Source of the DNA: an uncultured Ignavibacterium sp.
GTDB taxonomy: Bacteria; Bacteroidota; Ignavibacteria; Ignavibacteriales; Ignavibacteriaceae
Reading direction: 5' to 3'
NCBI GenBank assembly: GCA_937934185.1
Contig: CALHAB010000013.1
Location: 1-44,798, forward strand
DNA length: 44,798 nt
Below, piece after piece: positions 34,111 through 43,391 of this stretch; the stretch's first letter is position 1; every line of letters starts with the position of its first letter. The notes below the pieces were generated by a model that did no database searches, was not told where the DNA came from, and was given only the letters and a program-made list of their open reading frames with translations. A program made the translations under genes and the position numbers.

Positions 34111-35460
34111 TTATTCGTACTTAGTTATATCAAGTATTCCGAGGTAATATCTAATCTGATCACTGATTATTATGTATGAGTATTGAGCATTTACATAATC
34201 AGTTTTTGCAGTGATGTATGATGAATTTGCGATTACCAAATCGAGTAGTTTGCCTGAACCGAGATTATATCTCTCCTGTTCAATTTTTAATCTCTCTTCA
34301 GCTGCTTTAACATTCTTTTCACTTACAGATAGGGATTTTTTTGCAGTAATCAATGATAGATATGACTCATTTATCTGTTGTTTTATTTGTCTCTCTAATT
34401 CTCTTACTTCAAGTTCTTTGTTCATCGATTGAACTTCAGCAATCTGAACACGATTAGAAACTGAAAATCCTGAGAAGATTGGAATATTAAGATTCAACCC
34501 CACAGAGTATGTTCGTGATTTAAATAATTCTTCAAATTTATTTGAGTAAGAAGAAAACCCGAGTGAGCCGGTTAATCTCGGAAAATGCCCTGACCGTGCA
34601 ATTGTAATTTGGTCACTTGAACTTTCTAATTCCAACAATTTGCTTTTGTAATCAAGACGATTATTGTAAGCATCACTGATTCTTTCCTGAATATTTTTAT
34701 AATCTTCTTCTAAATCTGTTGAGAGAATATTTTCTTCACGAATTGTAAAATCTGTTTCGAATGTGTAATCACCGGTTACATCAAGTCCTAAAAAGATGAG
34801 CAGGTTATTTTTTGCTTTCTGTACTTCAAGGCTTTGATTGATTACCTGCAATTCAGCATTACCGAGTTCCACCTGTTGTTGGTACAAATCAGCCAGAGTA
34901 GCAGCGCCTAATCTGTTCTTCTCTTCGATTGTCTGATAATTTATTTCCTGCTTTTTGACATTTTCCTCACGAACTTTCAGTAATGCAATTTGAGTCATAA
35001 GATTATAATAACGCGTAATAGTATTAACTACGGTTTGCTGTTTTAAGAATTCTACATAAAATTTAGTCGAGCTCAGATTTTTATTTGCAGCCGACAGATT
35101 AGCAAAGTTTGAGAGCCCGTCAAATAAAGTAATATCGGAATTTACTGATGCAATGAAACTTCTGGTTTCGCTTGTGATTCTGGGAATGTTGAAAGGGATT
35201 CCATTTATATAACGAATCGATCCGGCTTGTTCATTTCTGTCCCAGCCCCAGGAAGCAAATCCATTTAATGAAGGAAGAAAATTTCCATAAGCTGCTGTTA
35301 AACCTGACTCCTGAGATAAGATATTGTTTTCAGCCTGATTAAGGATTGTATTTTTCTGAAGTGCTAATTGAATTGCGTCTTTCAAAGTTATTTTAGTTTG
35401 TGCGAATGAAAGTCCGCTAATTAAGAATATCAGAAGAAAATATTTTAAGTTCATAATCAT
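34111..35460 (-). CDS. TolC family outer-membrane efflux channel
   Basis: A 449-residue protein with a signal peptide (MNLKYFLLIFLISGLSFAQ) and two outer-membrane efflux repeats made of long coiled helices (ITLKDAIQLALQKNTILNQAENNILSQ for the first, DYKSKLLELESSSDQITIARSGHFPRLTGSLGFSSYS for the second). It would be the outer-membrane duct for the ABC exporter encoded downstream. ATG 35460 is chosen because GGAG lies 5 nt upstream; an in-frame ATG two codons on is the alternative. It is the first gene of the five-gene export operon, after a 169-bp spacer that holds no recognisable gene. Confidence 0.93.
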   Translation of the reverse strand: MIMNLKYFLLIFLISGLSFAQTKITLKDAIQLALQKNTILNQAENNILSQESGLTAAYGNFLPSLNGFASWGWDRNEQAGSIRYINGIPFNIPRITSETRSFIASVNSDITLFDGLSNFANLSAANKNLSSTKFYVEFLKQQTVVNTITRYYNLMTQIALLKVREENVKKQEINYQTIEEKNRLGAATLADLYQQQVELGNAELQVINQSLEVQKAKNNLLIFLGLDVTGDYTFETDFTIREENILSTDLEEDYKNIQERISDAYNNRLDYKSKLLELESSSDQITIARSGHFPRLTGSLGFSSYSNKFEELFKSRTYSVGLNLNIPIFSGFSVSNRVQIAEVQSMNKELEVRELERQIKQQINESYLSLITAKKSLSVSEKNVKAAEERLKIEQERYNLGSGKLLDLVIANSSYITAKTDYVNAQYSYIIISDQIRYYLGILDITKYE

Positions 35461-35629
35461 TGATACTCCAATGATAAGTTTGTTTGATTAAGAATTTTAT
35501 AATTGCTGCTCAAAAATAGTTTAATTATGGTTGTTTTTGATTCAATCTTTATGAACGGCAAAATAATTACACTATCGGCATCAGCAAACTATAACGAAAT
35601 AAAAAAACTATTAGTTCTAATTGCAGGAA

Positions 35630-37045
35630 TTATTTTGAGTCATCAGACTTGAGAAGGTCATCTTTTATTTTCATCAGGTATGATAATGCAGCTTCATAAT
35701 TATTCTCGATAATACCATCAAGAATAGCTTCTTCTATTGCCTTCTTGATTTCACCAACTTTTCTTGATGGTTTAAGATTACAGATTTTCATTATCTCATC
35801 GCCTTTTACAGGAGATTGAAAAGCACGCAGCTTATCTTTTTCCTGTACTTCCAAAACTTTTTGCATCACTGCTTCATAATTGGCGAGATACTTTTCAACT
35901 TTTTGTGGATTCTTACTTGTTATATCAGCACGGCACAATGTAATTAAGTCCTGCAAATCATCTCCTGCCTGAACAATTAATCTTCTTATTGCTGAATCAG
36001 TAACTTCCTCTTTAGCCAAAGCAATTGGTCTGAGGTGAAGTCTTACAAGTTTCTCAACATATTCAAGTTTATGCATTGGCAATTTCATACGATGAAAAAT
36101 ATTTTTCATCATCCTTGCACCGAGTTCTTCGTGACCGTGGAAAGTCCAGCCGATTCCTTCAATAAATTTTTTAGTCTGCGGTTTGGCAATATCGTGAACC
36201 AATGCAGCAAACCTCAACCATAGATTATCAGTTGCCTGAGAAATATTATCAACGACAATTAATGTATGAAGAAAAACATCTTTGTGATGGTAGTCCTGTC
36301 TTTGTTCAACACCTGCAAGATTATGAATTTCAGGAAAAACGATTTCTAATACTTCAGAATCGTAAAGTAATTTTAATCCGATTGATGGTTTCGGTGAAGC
36401 TAAAATTTTCATAAACTCATCGGTTATTCTTTCCTGAGAAACAATGCGTAATCGTTCGCGCATCTGTTTTGCAGCTATCATAACAGATTCATCAACATTA
36501 TAATCGAGCTGTGCAGCAAAACGAAAAGCTCTCATAATTCTTAACGGATCATCATCAAAGGTTTGGAACGGATCCAGAGGTGTTTTTATTATTTTATTCT
36601 GAAGGTCCTGATAACCTTTAAATAAATCAATCAGTTCACCGAAAAAATTTTTATTCAACGAAATTGCCATTGAATTAATTGTAAAATCTCTTCTTCTGAT
36701 ATCATCTTCAAAAGTGCCATTTTCAACGATGGGCTTTCTTGAATTTCTATCATAAGATTCTTTTCGTGCACCGACAAATTCAATGTCATAATTATCATAT
36801 TTGAAATGTGCTGTTCCAAAATTTTTATATTTAGTTACTTTTTGTATTCCAAGTTTTTCAGCAACTTTTTCTGCAAACTCAAGACTATTTCCAATTACCA
36901 GAAAATCCAGATCATTTCTTTCTCTTTTAAGAATTAAATCTCTTACAACACCTCCAACCATATAAACATCAACTTTATCTTCATCCGCAATTGATGATAT
37001 GGTTTTGATAACAGGGATTTTTTCTATTTCATCTTTAAAGTTCAT
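35630..37045 (-). CDS. cca: CCA-adding tRNA nucleotidyltransferase with HD domain
   Basis: A 471-residue class II nucleotidyltransferase. Seen: the nucleotide-binding MVGGVVRDLIL (29-39), the catalytic carboxylates DLDF (45-48), the template motif DIRRRDFTINSMA (115-127), the DDPLRIMRAFRFAAQL motif, and a C-terminal HD domain (HHKDVFLHTL... and AALVHDIAKP). It adds or repairs the 3' CCA of tRNAs and is needed for tRNA-Ala in this window, which lacks encoded CCA. A poly(A) polymerase role cannot be excluded by eye. Its ATG overlaps the stop of the preceding membrane-protease-like gene by one base. Confidence 0.93.
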   Translation of the reverse strand: MNFKDEIEKIPVIKTISSIADEDKVDVYMVGGVVRDLILKRERNDLDFLVIGNSLEFAEKVAEKLGIQKVTKYKNFGTAHFKYDNYDIEFVGARKESYDRNSRKPIVENGTFEDDIRRRDFTINSMAISLNKNFFGELIDLFKGYQDLQNKIIKTPLDPFQTFDDDPLRIMRAFRFAAQLDYNVDESVMIAAKQMRERLRIVSQERITDEFMKILASPKPSIGLKLLYDSEVLEIVFPEIHNLAGVEQRQDYHHKDVFLHTLIVVDNISQATDNLWLRFAALVHDIAKPQTKKFIEGIGWTFHGHEELGARMMKNIFHRMKLPMHKLEYVEKLVRLHLRPIALAKEEVTDSAIRRLIVQAGDDLQDLITLCRADITSKNPQKVEKYLANYEAVMQKVLEVQEKDKLRAFQSPVKGDEIMKICNLKPSRKVGEIKKAIEEAILDGIIENNYEAALSYLMKIKDDLLKSDDSK

Positions 37046-39240
37046 TATTGATTTTCTTCCAGATTAATAACTCTTTCATAATTCTTAATAAACCAATTAC
37101 ATTTTTCGAATTGTTCTTTAATCGCAAAATAATAAACTGAATCAAATGATTTTCTGTTTGCCAACGACGCTAATTTTCTTGCATTTATAAAATCGTTATT
37201 CTTTAACAGATACTTCGAAAACCTGTATAAAACATAAGCATCCTCAACACTTGCAGGAATAAGCGGTGAATGAAAAACTTCCAGCAAAACTTTTGGTTGA
37301 ATTTTGTTTTTCTCTGCTAAACTAATCATTGATAGAATTGAAGACATCAGAAGTCTATCCCTGTTTATTTTAACTAATATCTGAAATTTAACTGAATCAC
37401 TATTCTCAAGATAAATTTTTAACATAGATTTTTTTTGCAGTTCGATTCTTAATTCTGCTATTAATTTCAGCTGAATGTGAGGATTTCTATTAATTATGTA
37501 TCTGTAATCAAACAAAGCAAGCGAGTCGTTACCAATTAATAAATTAACATCACCATTAAGAAACTTTAGTAGATAATAATACGGTGTTTCTTGAAAATCT
37601 TTTATGTAATTATCAATTAAAGATTTTGCCTGAGTATAATTTTTCTGCTCAATGTAAATGTTTATCAGTCCGGCTATTGCAGAATAATTTGGAGTTTTAT
37701 CCAGAATTCTTTTGAGCACTTTCTCAGCTTCTGAAAATTTTTTCTGGATAATTAAATCCTCGGCTTCTTTCAAATCATAAGCGATTTGTCTGGGACAAAC
37801 TTTTTGAAATATGGAACTTCTTCCAAAGTAATATTGAATTTGATTTTTGAATAAACTGATATTCTGATTTTTTAGAAAGTCATAATAATTATTGGAAAGC
37901 TCATCCAAAGTTTTACCAAATGCCTTCCGACTATCACCTGAATGATAGAAAACAGAAAAAGAACCTAAACCATATTTTTCAATAAGATATTTTGAGAATG
38001 AACCAGCATATAAATATGACAGACCTGAAAAAGATCTAAAGAAATTTAATCCACTGAACAAATCCGGTATATGGATTTTATATCCGTAATGATATGCTGA
38101 GGAAGCAAGTGTATGTAAATCAATATCATCATAACTGTTGTCAATTGCTTCAGCAAAGCCCTCAATCAAAGCAGGATTAAACGAATCAGCAAGTCTGAAA
38201 ATTCCTTTTCCGATTTCTGCAGAGAAAATATGAACAAGTTCGTGATTCAATGTTGCCTCATAGGAATCTTTGCTGATGTAAATTTCATTCAACCATGGTT
38301 TTGCTATATCTGCCTGCTCAGACCCGAAAAATTTTTTCTTCTGTTTTCGATCGCTAAAAATAAAAGAAGTGATTTTTCCTGCCGGACTGAAACCTAATTG
38401 CTGTTTTAACTTAGCAAAATAGTATTCGTGATTTAATAACAAAATTTTTATCTCGGTTGAATCAAGTATTTCTTTATCATATTGAATAATAAAATTCTCC
38501 GAATCGATTTTTCCAGATAAAACTTTTTCCAGTTTGCTGCGACTTGTTGAGAACCCCAGTTCAGGAGAGAACCATAAGAAAAGTATTGCAATAATTCCAA
38601 AGAGAATTATTGATAAGGACTTATTTTTTATCAGATTTCTTTTAACAACTAAATAAAAAATTCCGAAGTAGAATAAATTAAATAGCCGGTATAAAATCAA
38701 AGACAAAGAAATGTTTAGTTCTTCATCATATAAAGTACCGGGGAAATATCCGATTATCGGTGAGTAGAAATAGACCTGTGGATTGAAGTAAATCTCATAA
38801 ACTGGAATGAAGATAATAACAATAATAACAGTCAGGAAAATTATTTTGTGAAATTTTGAAAATGACTGATAAATAATTTCACTGATAAAAAAACTGAGAA
38901 TGTATGAGACAGTAGTTACAGTGAGATAAAAGGAAACACCAAACCAAAATGAACAAATATCTTTTGTAAATGATATAAGTATTGCAACAAAAATTGGAAC
39001 AAGTAAAACAATAAAAGAAAATTTAAAGTAATCTTTTGAAGGAATATTCTTCTTTAATCTCCATAGATTAACAAATCCACTCAGCAGAAAAAAAAGAAAT
39101 GCGAGAATAATTGCAAATTCGTAACCAAAAGTAGATACCAGTGGAAGCTGAAAAAGAATTAAGGAAACACCCGCAACTGTTGAAGTCAGAAAAATGGAAA
39201 TGGATTTAAAGTTAAAGATTTTAATATTCACTTCCCTCAA
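37045..39240 (-). CDS. Polytopic membrane protein with HExxH (peptidase MA-like) domain and TPR tail
   Basis: A 731-residue protein I cannot tie to a characterised gene. Residues 10-225 contain about seven transmembrane helices. Residues 245-450 look like a soluble gluzincin: SYEATLNHELVHIFSAEIG gives HELVH (333-337), and PALIEGFAEAID supplies candidate third-ligand glutamates (E360 or E364), a pattern of peptidase MA-like metalloproteases. From about 475 the sequence is a TPR-like helical array (AEDLIIQKKFSEAEKVLKRIL, AIAGLINIYIEQKNYTQAKSLI). The start is uncertain: TTG 39240, 20 bp inside murA, or GTG 39231. It lies between murA and cca. Confidence 0.75.
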   Translation of the reverse strand: MREVNIKIFNFKSISIFLTSTVAGVSLILFQLPLVSTFGYEFAIILAFLFFLLSGFVNLWRLKKNIPSKDYFKFSFIVLLVPIFVAILISFTKDICSFWFGVSFYLTVTTVSYILSFFISEIIYQSFSKFHKIIFLTVIIVIIFIPVYEIYFNPQVYFYSPIIGYFPGTLYDEELNISLSLILYRLFNLFYFGIFYLVVKRNLIKNKSLSIILFGIIAILFLWFSPELGFSTSRSKLEKVLSGKIDSENFIIQYDKEILDSTEIKILLLNHEYYFAKLKQQLGFSPAGKITSFIFSDRKQKKKFFGSEQADIAKPWLNEIYISKDSYEATLNHELVHIFSAEIGKGIFRLADSFNPALIEGFAEAIDNSYDDIDLHTLASSAYHYGYKIHIPDLFSGLNFFRSFSGLSYLYAGSFSKYLIEKYGLGSFSVFYHSGDSRKAFGKTLDELSNNYYDFLKNQNISLFKNQIQYYFGRSSIFQKVCPRQIAYDLKEAEDLIIQKKFSEAEKVLKRILDKTPNYSAIAGLINIYIEQKNYTQAKSLIDNYIKDFQETPYYYLLKFLNGDVNLLIGNDSLALFDYRYIINRNPHIQLKLIAELRIELQKKSMLKIYLENSDSVKFQILVKINRDRLLMSSILSMISLAEKNKIQPKVLLEVFHSPLIPASVEDAYVLYRFSKYLLKNNDFINARKLASLANRKSFDSVYYFAIKEQFEKCNWFIKNYERVINLEENQ

Positions 39241-40486
39241 CTCTTTCGATATCAGCGCCTAATGTTTTCAACTTTTCTTCTATTTTCTGATAACCTCTGT
39301 CGATGTGATAAACACGAAGTACTTCGGTTGTTCCCTCAGCAGCTAAACCGGCAAGAACGAGCGAAGCACTGGCTCTTAAATCAGTTGACATTACTTTTGC
39401 TCCGGTTAATTTTTTTACGCCCACGACTCTTGCAGTATTTTCATTCACAACAATATCAGCTCCCAACCTTACCAGTTCCGGAACATGATTGAATCTATCC
39501 TTATAGATTGTGTCTGTAACATTAGAGGTTCCGTTTGCTAAAGACATATAAGCAATCCACTGCGCCTGCATATCAGTTGGAAATCCTGGGAAGACAGCAG
39601 TTGTTACATCTACAGGATTTATCTCAACATTTTCAGCGTCTATTTCGATATAATCCTTATTGTAAAATAATTTACATCCGCTGTTTTCAAGTTTTGATAA
39701 GATTGAATGTAAATGATGAGTAACTCCGCCGATAACTTTAATATTACTTCTTGTTATTGCACCAGCAACCAGAAGAGTTCCGGCTTCAATGCGATCAGGA
39801 ATAGTTTCAATTTCGGTAGGTTTTAATTCATCAACACCTTCAACCTCAATGATTGATGTTCCTACCCCATTAATTTTTGCTCCCATACGTATCAGATAAT
39901 TACAAAGATTTGTAATCTCAGGTTCGCAAGCTGCATTATTTATAATTGTGTTCCCTTTTGCTAATACTGCAGCCATCAAAGTATTACCTGTGGCTCCAAC
40001 AGACGGAATATCAAAATTGATGTAATTACCTTTAAGCTTTTTAGATTTTGCAATTATATAACCCTGCTCCAGCTCTATTTCCGCACCCAATTTTTCCATC
40101 GCCATCAGATGCAAGTTAACTGGTCTTGGACCCCAGGCACACCCTCCGGGCATTGACACTTTTGCATAACCGTAACGAGATAACAGCGGACCGAGAACAT
40201 AAATTGAAGCTCTCATTTTTTTTACATGTTCATATGGTGCTTCGTAACTGCTTATTTTATTTGTATCTAATTCAAGTAAATGATTATTAAATGAATACTT
40301 AACTCCCATTTGCGATAATAATTTCAACATAGTATAAACATCATTAAGCTCTGGTGTATTGTACAGTTTATTAACACCATTTGTTAGTAATGCCGCTGGC
40401 ATCAAAGCAAGCGAAGCATTCTTTGCACCACTTACAGTTACAGTTCCTTTGAGTTTTTTTCCACCGCGAATTATAAATTTATCCAA
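39221..40486 (-). CDS. murA: UDP-N-acetylglucosamine 1-carboxyvinyltransferase
   Basis: A 421-residue enolpyruvyl transferase for the first committed step of peptidoglycan synthesis. Seen: Lys22/Asn23 in [17 protein letters not shown], the active-site loop [15 protein letters not shown] with the fosfomycin-target cysteine (Cys116), [28 protein letters not shown], and the late block [17 protein letters not shown]. The cysteine is retained, so the protein is not of the Asp-type intrinsically fosfomycin-resistant class. It initiates at TTG 40486 behind AGGAGTATAA and starts 12 bp after the Ser/Thr kinase stop, suggesting joint expression with the kinase and PP2C. Confidence 0.96.
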   Translation of the reverse strand: MDKFIIRGGKKLKGTVTVSGAKNASLALMPAALLTNGVNKLYNTPELNDVYTMLKLLSQMGVKYSFNNHLLELDTNKISSYEAPYEHVKKMRASIYVLGPLLSRYGYAKVSMPGGCAWGPRPVNLHLMAMEKLGAEIELEQGYIIAKSKKLKGNYINFDIPSVGATGNTLMAAVLAKGNTIINNAACEPEITNLCNYLIRMGAKINGVGTSIIEVEGVDELKPTEIETIPDRIEAGTLLVAGAITRSNIKVIGGVTHHLHSILSKLENSGCKLFYNKDYIEIDAENVEINPVDVTTAVFPGFPTDMQAQWIAYMSLANGTSNVTDTIYKDRFNHVPELVRLGADIVVNENTARVVGVKKLTGAKVMSTDLRASASLVLAGLAAEGTTEVLRVYHIDRGYQKIEEKLKTLGADIERVEGSEY

Positions 40487-40498
40487 TTATACTCCTGA

Positions 40499-42385
40499 TC
40501 AAATTTTATTTTTTAGAATTAGTCCGTTATTTCCGACTAAAAAAATCAAACCGTTATTTAGAATTAATATCTTGTTTAGTGCACCCTTAAAACCTATTTG
40601 AATTTTTAACCAATCCTCACCAGAATTTTCTGAAATGAAGAATTCACCATCAGAGGTAACAATGTAACCTGTTTTCTGATTTACAAAAATAATATCATTT
40701 ATTGTTGCTGTGGTATTTATATTAACTTTATTCCAGTTTACACCACCGTCTGTGGTTTTGAAAAGCTTTCCATCTGAGCCGCCTACAAATCCCAAAAATT
40801 GGTTTATAAATAATAATCTTTTAAGATAGTTTTGAGAAAGTTTTATTTCGTCATAACTTATTCCGTTATTTGATGTTTTGTAAATTGTTCCATTCCAATC
40901 ACAAACAATAAAAGAGGAATTATCAATTTCAGCAACATCATAAATAGTATTTTTAGTCGGAGAATTTATTTTTTCAAAATTCAAATTGGATTTATCTGAC
41001 CTCAAAATTATCCCACCGCTGCCGCAAATGTAGATTCTGTCACCGATTTTGATTGATAATAAATTTTCATCAGTCAATTTAATTGATTGAAGATGCTTAC
41101 CCTTTTCGTCCGTGATAAAGATTCGCCCATCTGAGGTACTCATCAATGATTTTCCGCCCAAGGATGCAGAGGAATTTATATCAACCTTGTTTTCGAAATT
41201 AATTTTTTCCCAACTTTGACCATAGTTCTTGGATAAAAGAATGCTGCCGTTTGATCCTGCTGCAAATAAAATTGAAGAGATGCTGATGATTGTATTCAGA
41301 TTAGCCGTAATATTTGGGTTTAAATGCTCCCATTCCGCAGAAAAATAAGTATGATTGTTTAAATAACTAAATTCCGTTTTATTATCAGATAAGGAGTTCA
41401 ATTTTTCTTTGAGAATAAACCTGTCAACCAAAAAATAGGAAGTTCCTACAACTGTTAAAGTAATAAGAATTACGAAAGTAACAATCAAATTTGTAATTCG
41501 GGTTTTTTTATAAGCTACAGATCTAATCTGATTCTGAGTTGTAGATGATTTTCCAACCAGAAGAGGTAAATTAAAAATTAGATTTTCAATAGAAGTTCTG
41601 AATTCATAAGCATTTACGAAATTTTTTTTATCAGATTTATTTAATGCAGAAAGAATCAGCTCATCAACCTCATTTGGTATTTCAGGATACTTATCTGATA
41701 ACTTTTCAGGAATCATTTTCAAATGAGCTTCGTAAATTTCATAATCTGACTTAAAGTTAAACGGAGGTAATCCTGAAATCATTTCATACAAAGTTATTCC
41801 CAAAGAGTATATATCTGTCCTCGGTGATGGTTCAAGTCCTTTTATTTGTTCGGGACTCATATAATGAATTGTCCCGATATTAAATCCGACTCTTGTTATG
41901 TTCTGATTTTCATTCAGAGACTTTGAAATACCAAAATCCATTATCTTGACAATTCCATTTCTGTCAATTATAATGTTTGAAGGTTTTAAATCTCTGTGAA
42001 CAAAACCCATTGAATGAGCATAATCAATTGCAATCAGAACCTGCTGCAAAACTCTTAACGAATAGATTAAATCAAGTCTACCATACATTGAGATTAGCTG
42101 ACTTATTGTTGACCCATCAACATACTCCATTACAAATCCAGTAGCCTCTTTCGTTTCGATAAAACCGTAAATCATAACGATGTTAGGGTGGTTAAGCTTT
42201 GCCTGATTCTTTGCTTCAAAACGGAATCTTTCAATAAAGATTGGATCTTTTACAAGTTTAGGATTGATAATCTTAATGGCAACAAATCTTTCAAGCTGAG
42301 TATCATAAGCTTTATAAACACTGCCCATTCCTCCTTCGCCCAAAAGAGAAATTATCTGATAATTAAGAATTCTCTTTCCGACCAT
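40499..42385 (-). CDS. Transmembrane Ser/Thr protein kinase with extracytoplasmic Ycf48/BNR-like propeller
   Basis: From ATG 42385 the protein is 628 residues (the track start is a TTG five codons earlier). The cytoplasmic Hanks-type kinase is complete: glycine loop LGEGGMGSVYKAYD (about 15-28), catalytic Lys38 in VAIKII, FVHRDLKPSNIIID (128-141), DFGIS (150-154) and the activation-segment MSPEQIKG. One transmembrane helix (about 298-320) is followed by about 300 external residues with repeating propeller blades (LFAAGSNGSILLSKNYGQSWEKI, FVGGSDGKLFKTTDGGVNWNKV, GYIVTSDGEFFISENSGEDW), the Ycf48-like type, not PASTA. It overlaps the PP2C gene upstream and is 12 bp from murA downstream. Confidence 0.9.
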   Translation of the reverse strand: MVGKRILNYQIISLLGEGGMGSVYKAYDTQLERFVAIKIINPKLVKDPIFIERFRFEAKNQAKLNHPNIVMIYGFIETKEATGFVMEYVDGSTISQLISMYGRLDLIYSLRVLQQVLIAIDYAHSMGFVHRDLKPSNIIIDRNGIVKIMDFGISKSLNENQNITRVGFNIGTIHYMSPEQIKGLEPSPRTDIYSLGITLYEMISGLPPFNFKSDYEIYEAHLKMIPEKLSDKYPEIPNEVDELILSALNKSDKKNFVNAYEFRTSIENLIFNLPLLVGKSSTTQNQIRSVAYKKTRITNLIVTFVILITLTVVGTSYFLVDRFILKEKLNSLSDNKTEFSYLNNHTYFSAEWEHLNPNITANLNTIISISSILFAAGSNGSILLSKNYGQSWEKINFENKVDINSSASLGGKSLMSTSDGRIFITDEKGKHLQSIKLTDENLLSIKIGDRIYICGSGGIILRSDKSNLNFEKINSPTKNTIYDVAEIDNSSFIVCDWNGTIYKTSNNGISYDEIKLSQNYLKRLLFINQFLGFVGGSDGKLFKTTDGGVNWNKVNINTTATINDIIFVNQKTGYIVTSDGEFFISENSGEDWLKIQIGFKGALNKILILNNGLIFLVGNNGLILKNKI

Positions 42386-43112
42386 TATTGGCTTTTTCAA
42401 CTAAGATAAAAGAATAATCATCTGCTGCACCACGACTTCGAACAAGAGATATTATACTATTCTGAATTGAATCGAAATCTTTACTGGTAAGAATTTGATT
42501 AAGTTCAGTATCACTTATGAGAGATGTAACTCCATCGGAGCAAAGGAAAAATCTATGCGTCTCCATATCACTTAAACGCATTTTGCTCAAATCGGGTTCT
42601 GGATTTTCTTTTCCAAGAGCCTTCAAAATAACATGACTGCTTGGGTGATTACTCGCTTGCTTTAAGGTAAGATATCCTTCTTCAATCAACTTTTGAATGA
42701 GTGTGTGATCTTTAGTCAATAATCTCAGGTTATTACCTCTTAAATGATAAATTCTTGAATCACCGATATGACCCCAATAAGCAAAGTTATCTTTAAGGTA
42801 AAGAATATCAAGAGTAGTTGTCATCTGATTATTTTCTTTTTTCTGTTGTGAATACTTCAAAAGAAAATCATTTGCATCAAAAATTGTTTCTTTAATTCTT
42901 TCAAGATAGTTAGGTTTATTTGAAGCATCGAAAAGATTTTTAACTGCTGAAACAGTGATTCTGGAGGCAACTTCAGGGTCAGAATCTGCGCCTACGCCAT
43001 CACAAAGTATGCAAAGTAAACCATCGTCAATTATTAAGGTATCAATTGCATCTTCATTGATGGTTTTATTTGTTCCTCTGGCTGTAAATTTTGATATTAA
43101 ATAATGATCCAT
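42363..43112 (-). CDS. PP2C-family Ser/Thr protein phosphatase
   Basis: A 249-residue PPM phosphatase with the metal-binding motifs in order: NEDAID (Asp21), CDGVGADSDPEVAS (Asp38-Gly39), WGHIGDSRIYHLR, FFLCSDGVTSL and GAADDYSFILVE. These cover the aspartates that hold the two catalytic Mn/Mg ions. It has no signal or transmembrane segment, so it is cytoplasmic. The gene overlaps the kinase by about 23 bp, the usual phosphatase-kinase pairing in which it reverses the kinase's phosphorylation. The 154-bp upstream gap contains only the tRNA-Leu promoter region. Confidence 0.93.
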   Translation of the reverse strand: MDHYLISKFTARGTNKTINEDAIDTLIIDDGLLCILCDGVGADSDPEVASRITVSAVKNLFDASNKPNYLERIKETIFDANDFLLKYSQQKKENNQMTTTLDILYLKDNFAYWGHIGDSRIYHLRGNNLRLLTKDHTLIQKLIEEGYLTLKQASNHPSSHVILKALGKENPEPDLSKMRLSDMETHRFFLCSDGVTSLISDTELNQILTSKDFDSIQNSIISLVRSRGAADDYSFILVEKANNGRKENS

Positions 43113-43211
43113 ACAACATATTAAATTATGCGTTCGTTTATTTCTTTGTTCAAAAATAAGTATTTATTATCAGATTATTCAGTGGTACTGTGCTTTATGA
43201 CCAAAGCTTTA

Positions 43212-43243
43212 TTTGATAAACAAGCACCTCAAATTTATATTTA
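43212..43243 (+). promoter_or_regulatory. Predicted Bacteroidota-type promoter of tRNA-Leu
   Basis: TTTG (43212-43215), 20 nt, then TATATTTA (43236-43243), one base off TAnnTTTG. The box ends 23 nt before the first tRNA base, nearly the same geometry as the tRNA-Ala promoter in this window. Confidence 0.55.
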
Positions 43244-43266
43244 CCACTCAAAAATTTTCAATCTAT

Positions 43267-43352
43267 GCGAGAATGGCGGAATTTGGTAGACGCGCTAGAC
43301 TTAGGATCTAGTACCGAAAGGTGTCGGGGTTCGAGTCCCCGTTCTCGCACCA
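43267..43352 (+). tRNA. tRNA-Leu (anticodon TAG)
   Basis: An 86-nt class II tRNA: acceptor GCGAGAA / TTCTCGC, anticodon stem around loop CTTAGGA (TAG at 34-36), a long variable arm (GTACCGAAAGGTGTC), T-arm CGGGG-TTCGAGT-CCCCG, and an encoded CCA end. The following bases (GTTTTTAATATTTTCT) are T-rich but do not form a convincing terminator hairpin. Confidence 0.97.
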
Positions 43353-43391
43353 GTTTTTAATATTTTCTAAAGATAAAAATAAGAGGATAAT

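Noticed and set aside
35527-35652. Possible 41-aa plus-strand ORF in the tolC-cca gap
   Set aside because: No Shine-Dalgarno, it overlaps the 3' end of cca antisense, and its composition is unremarkable.
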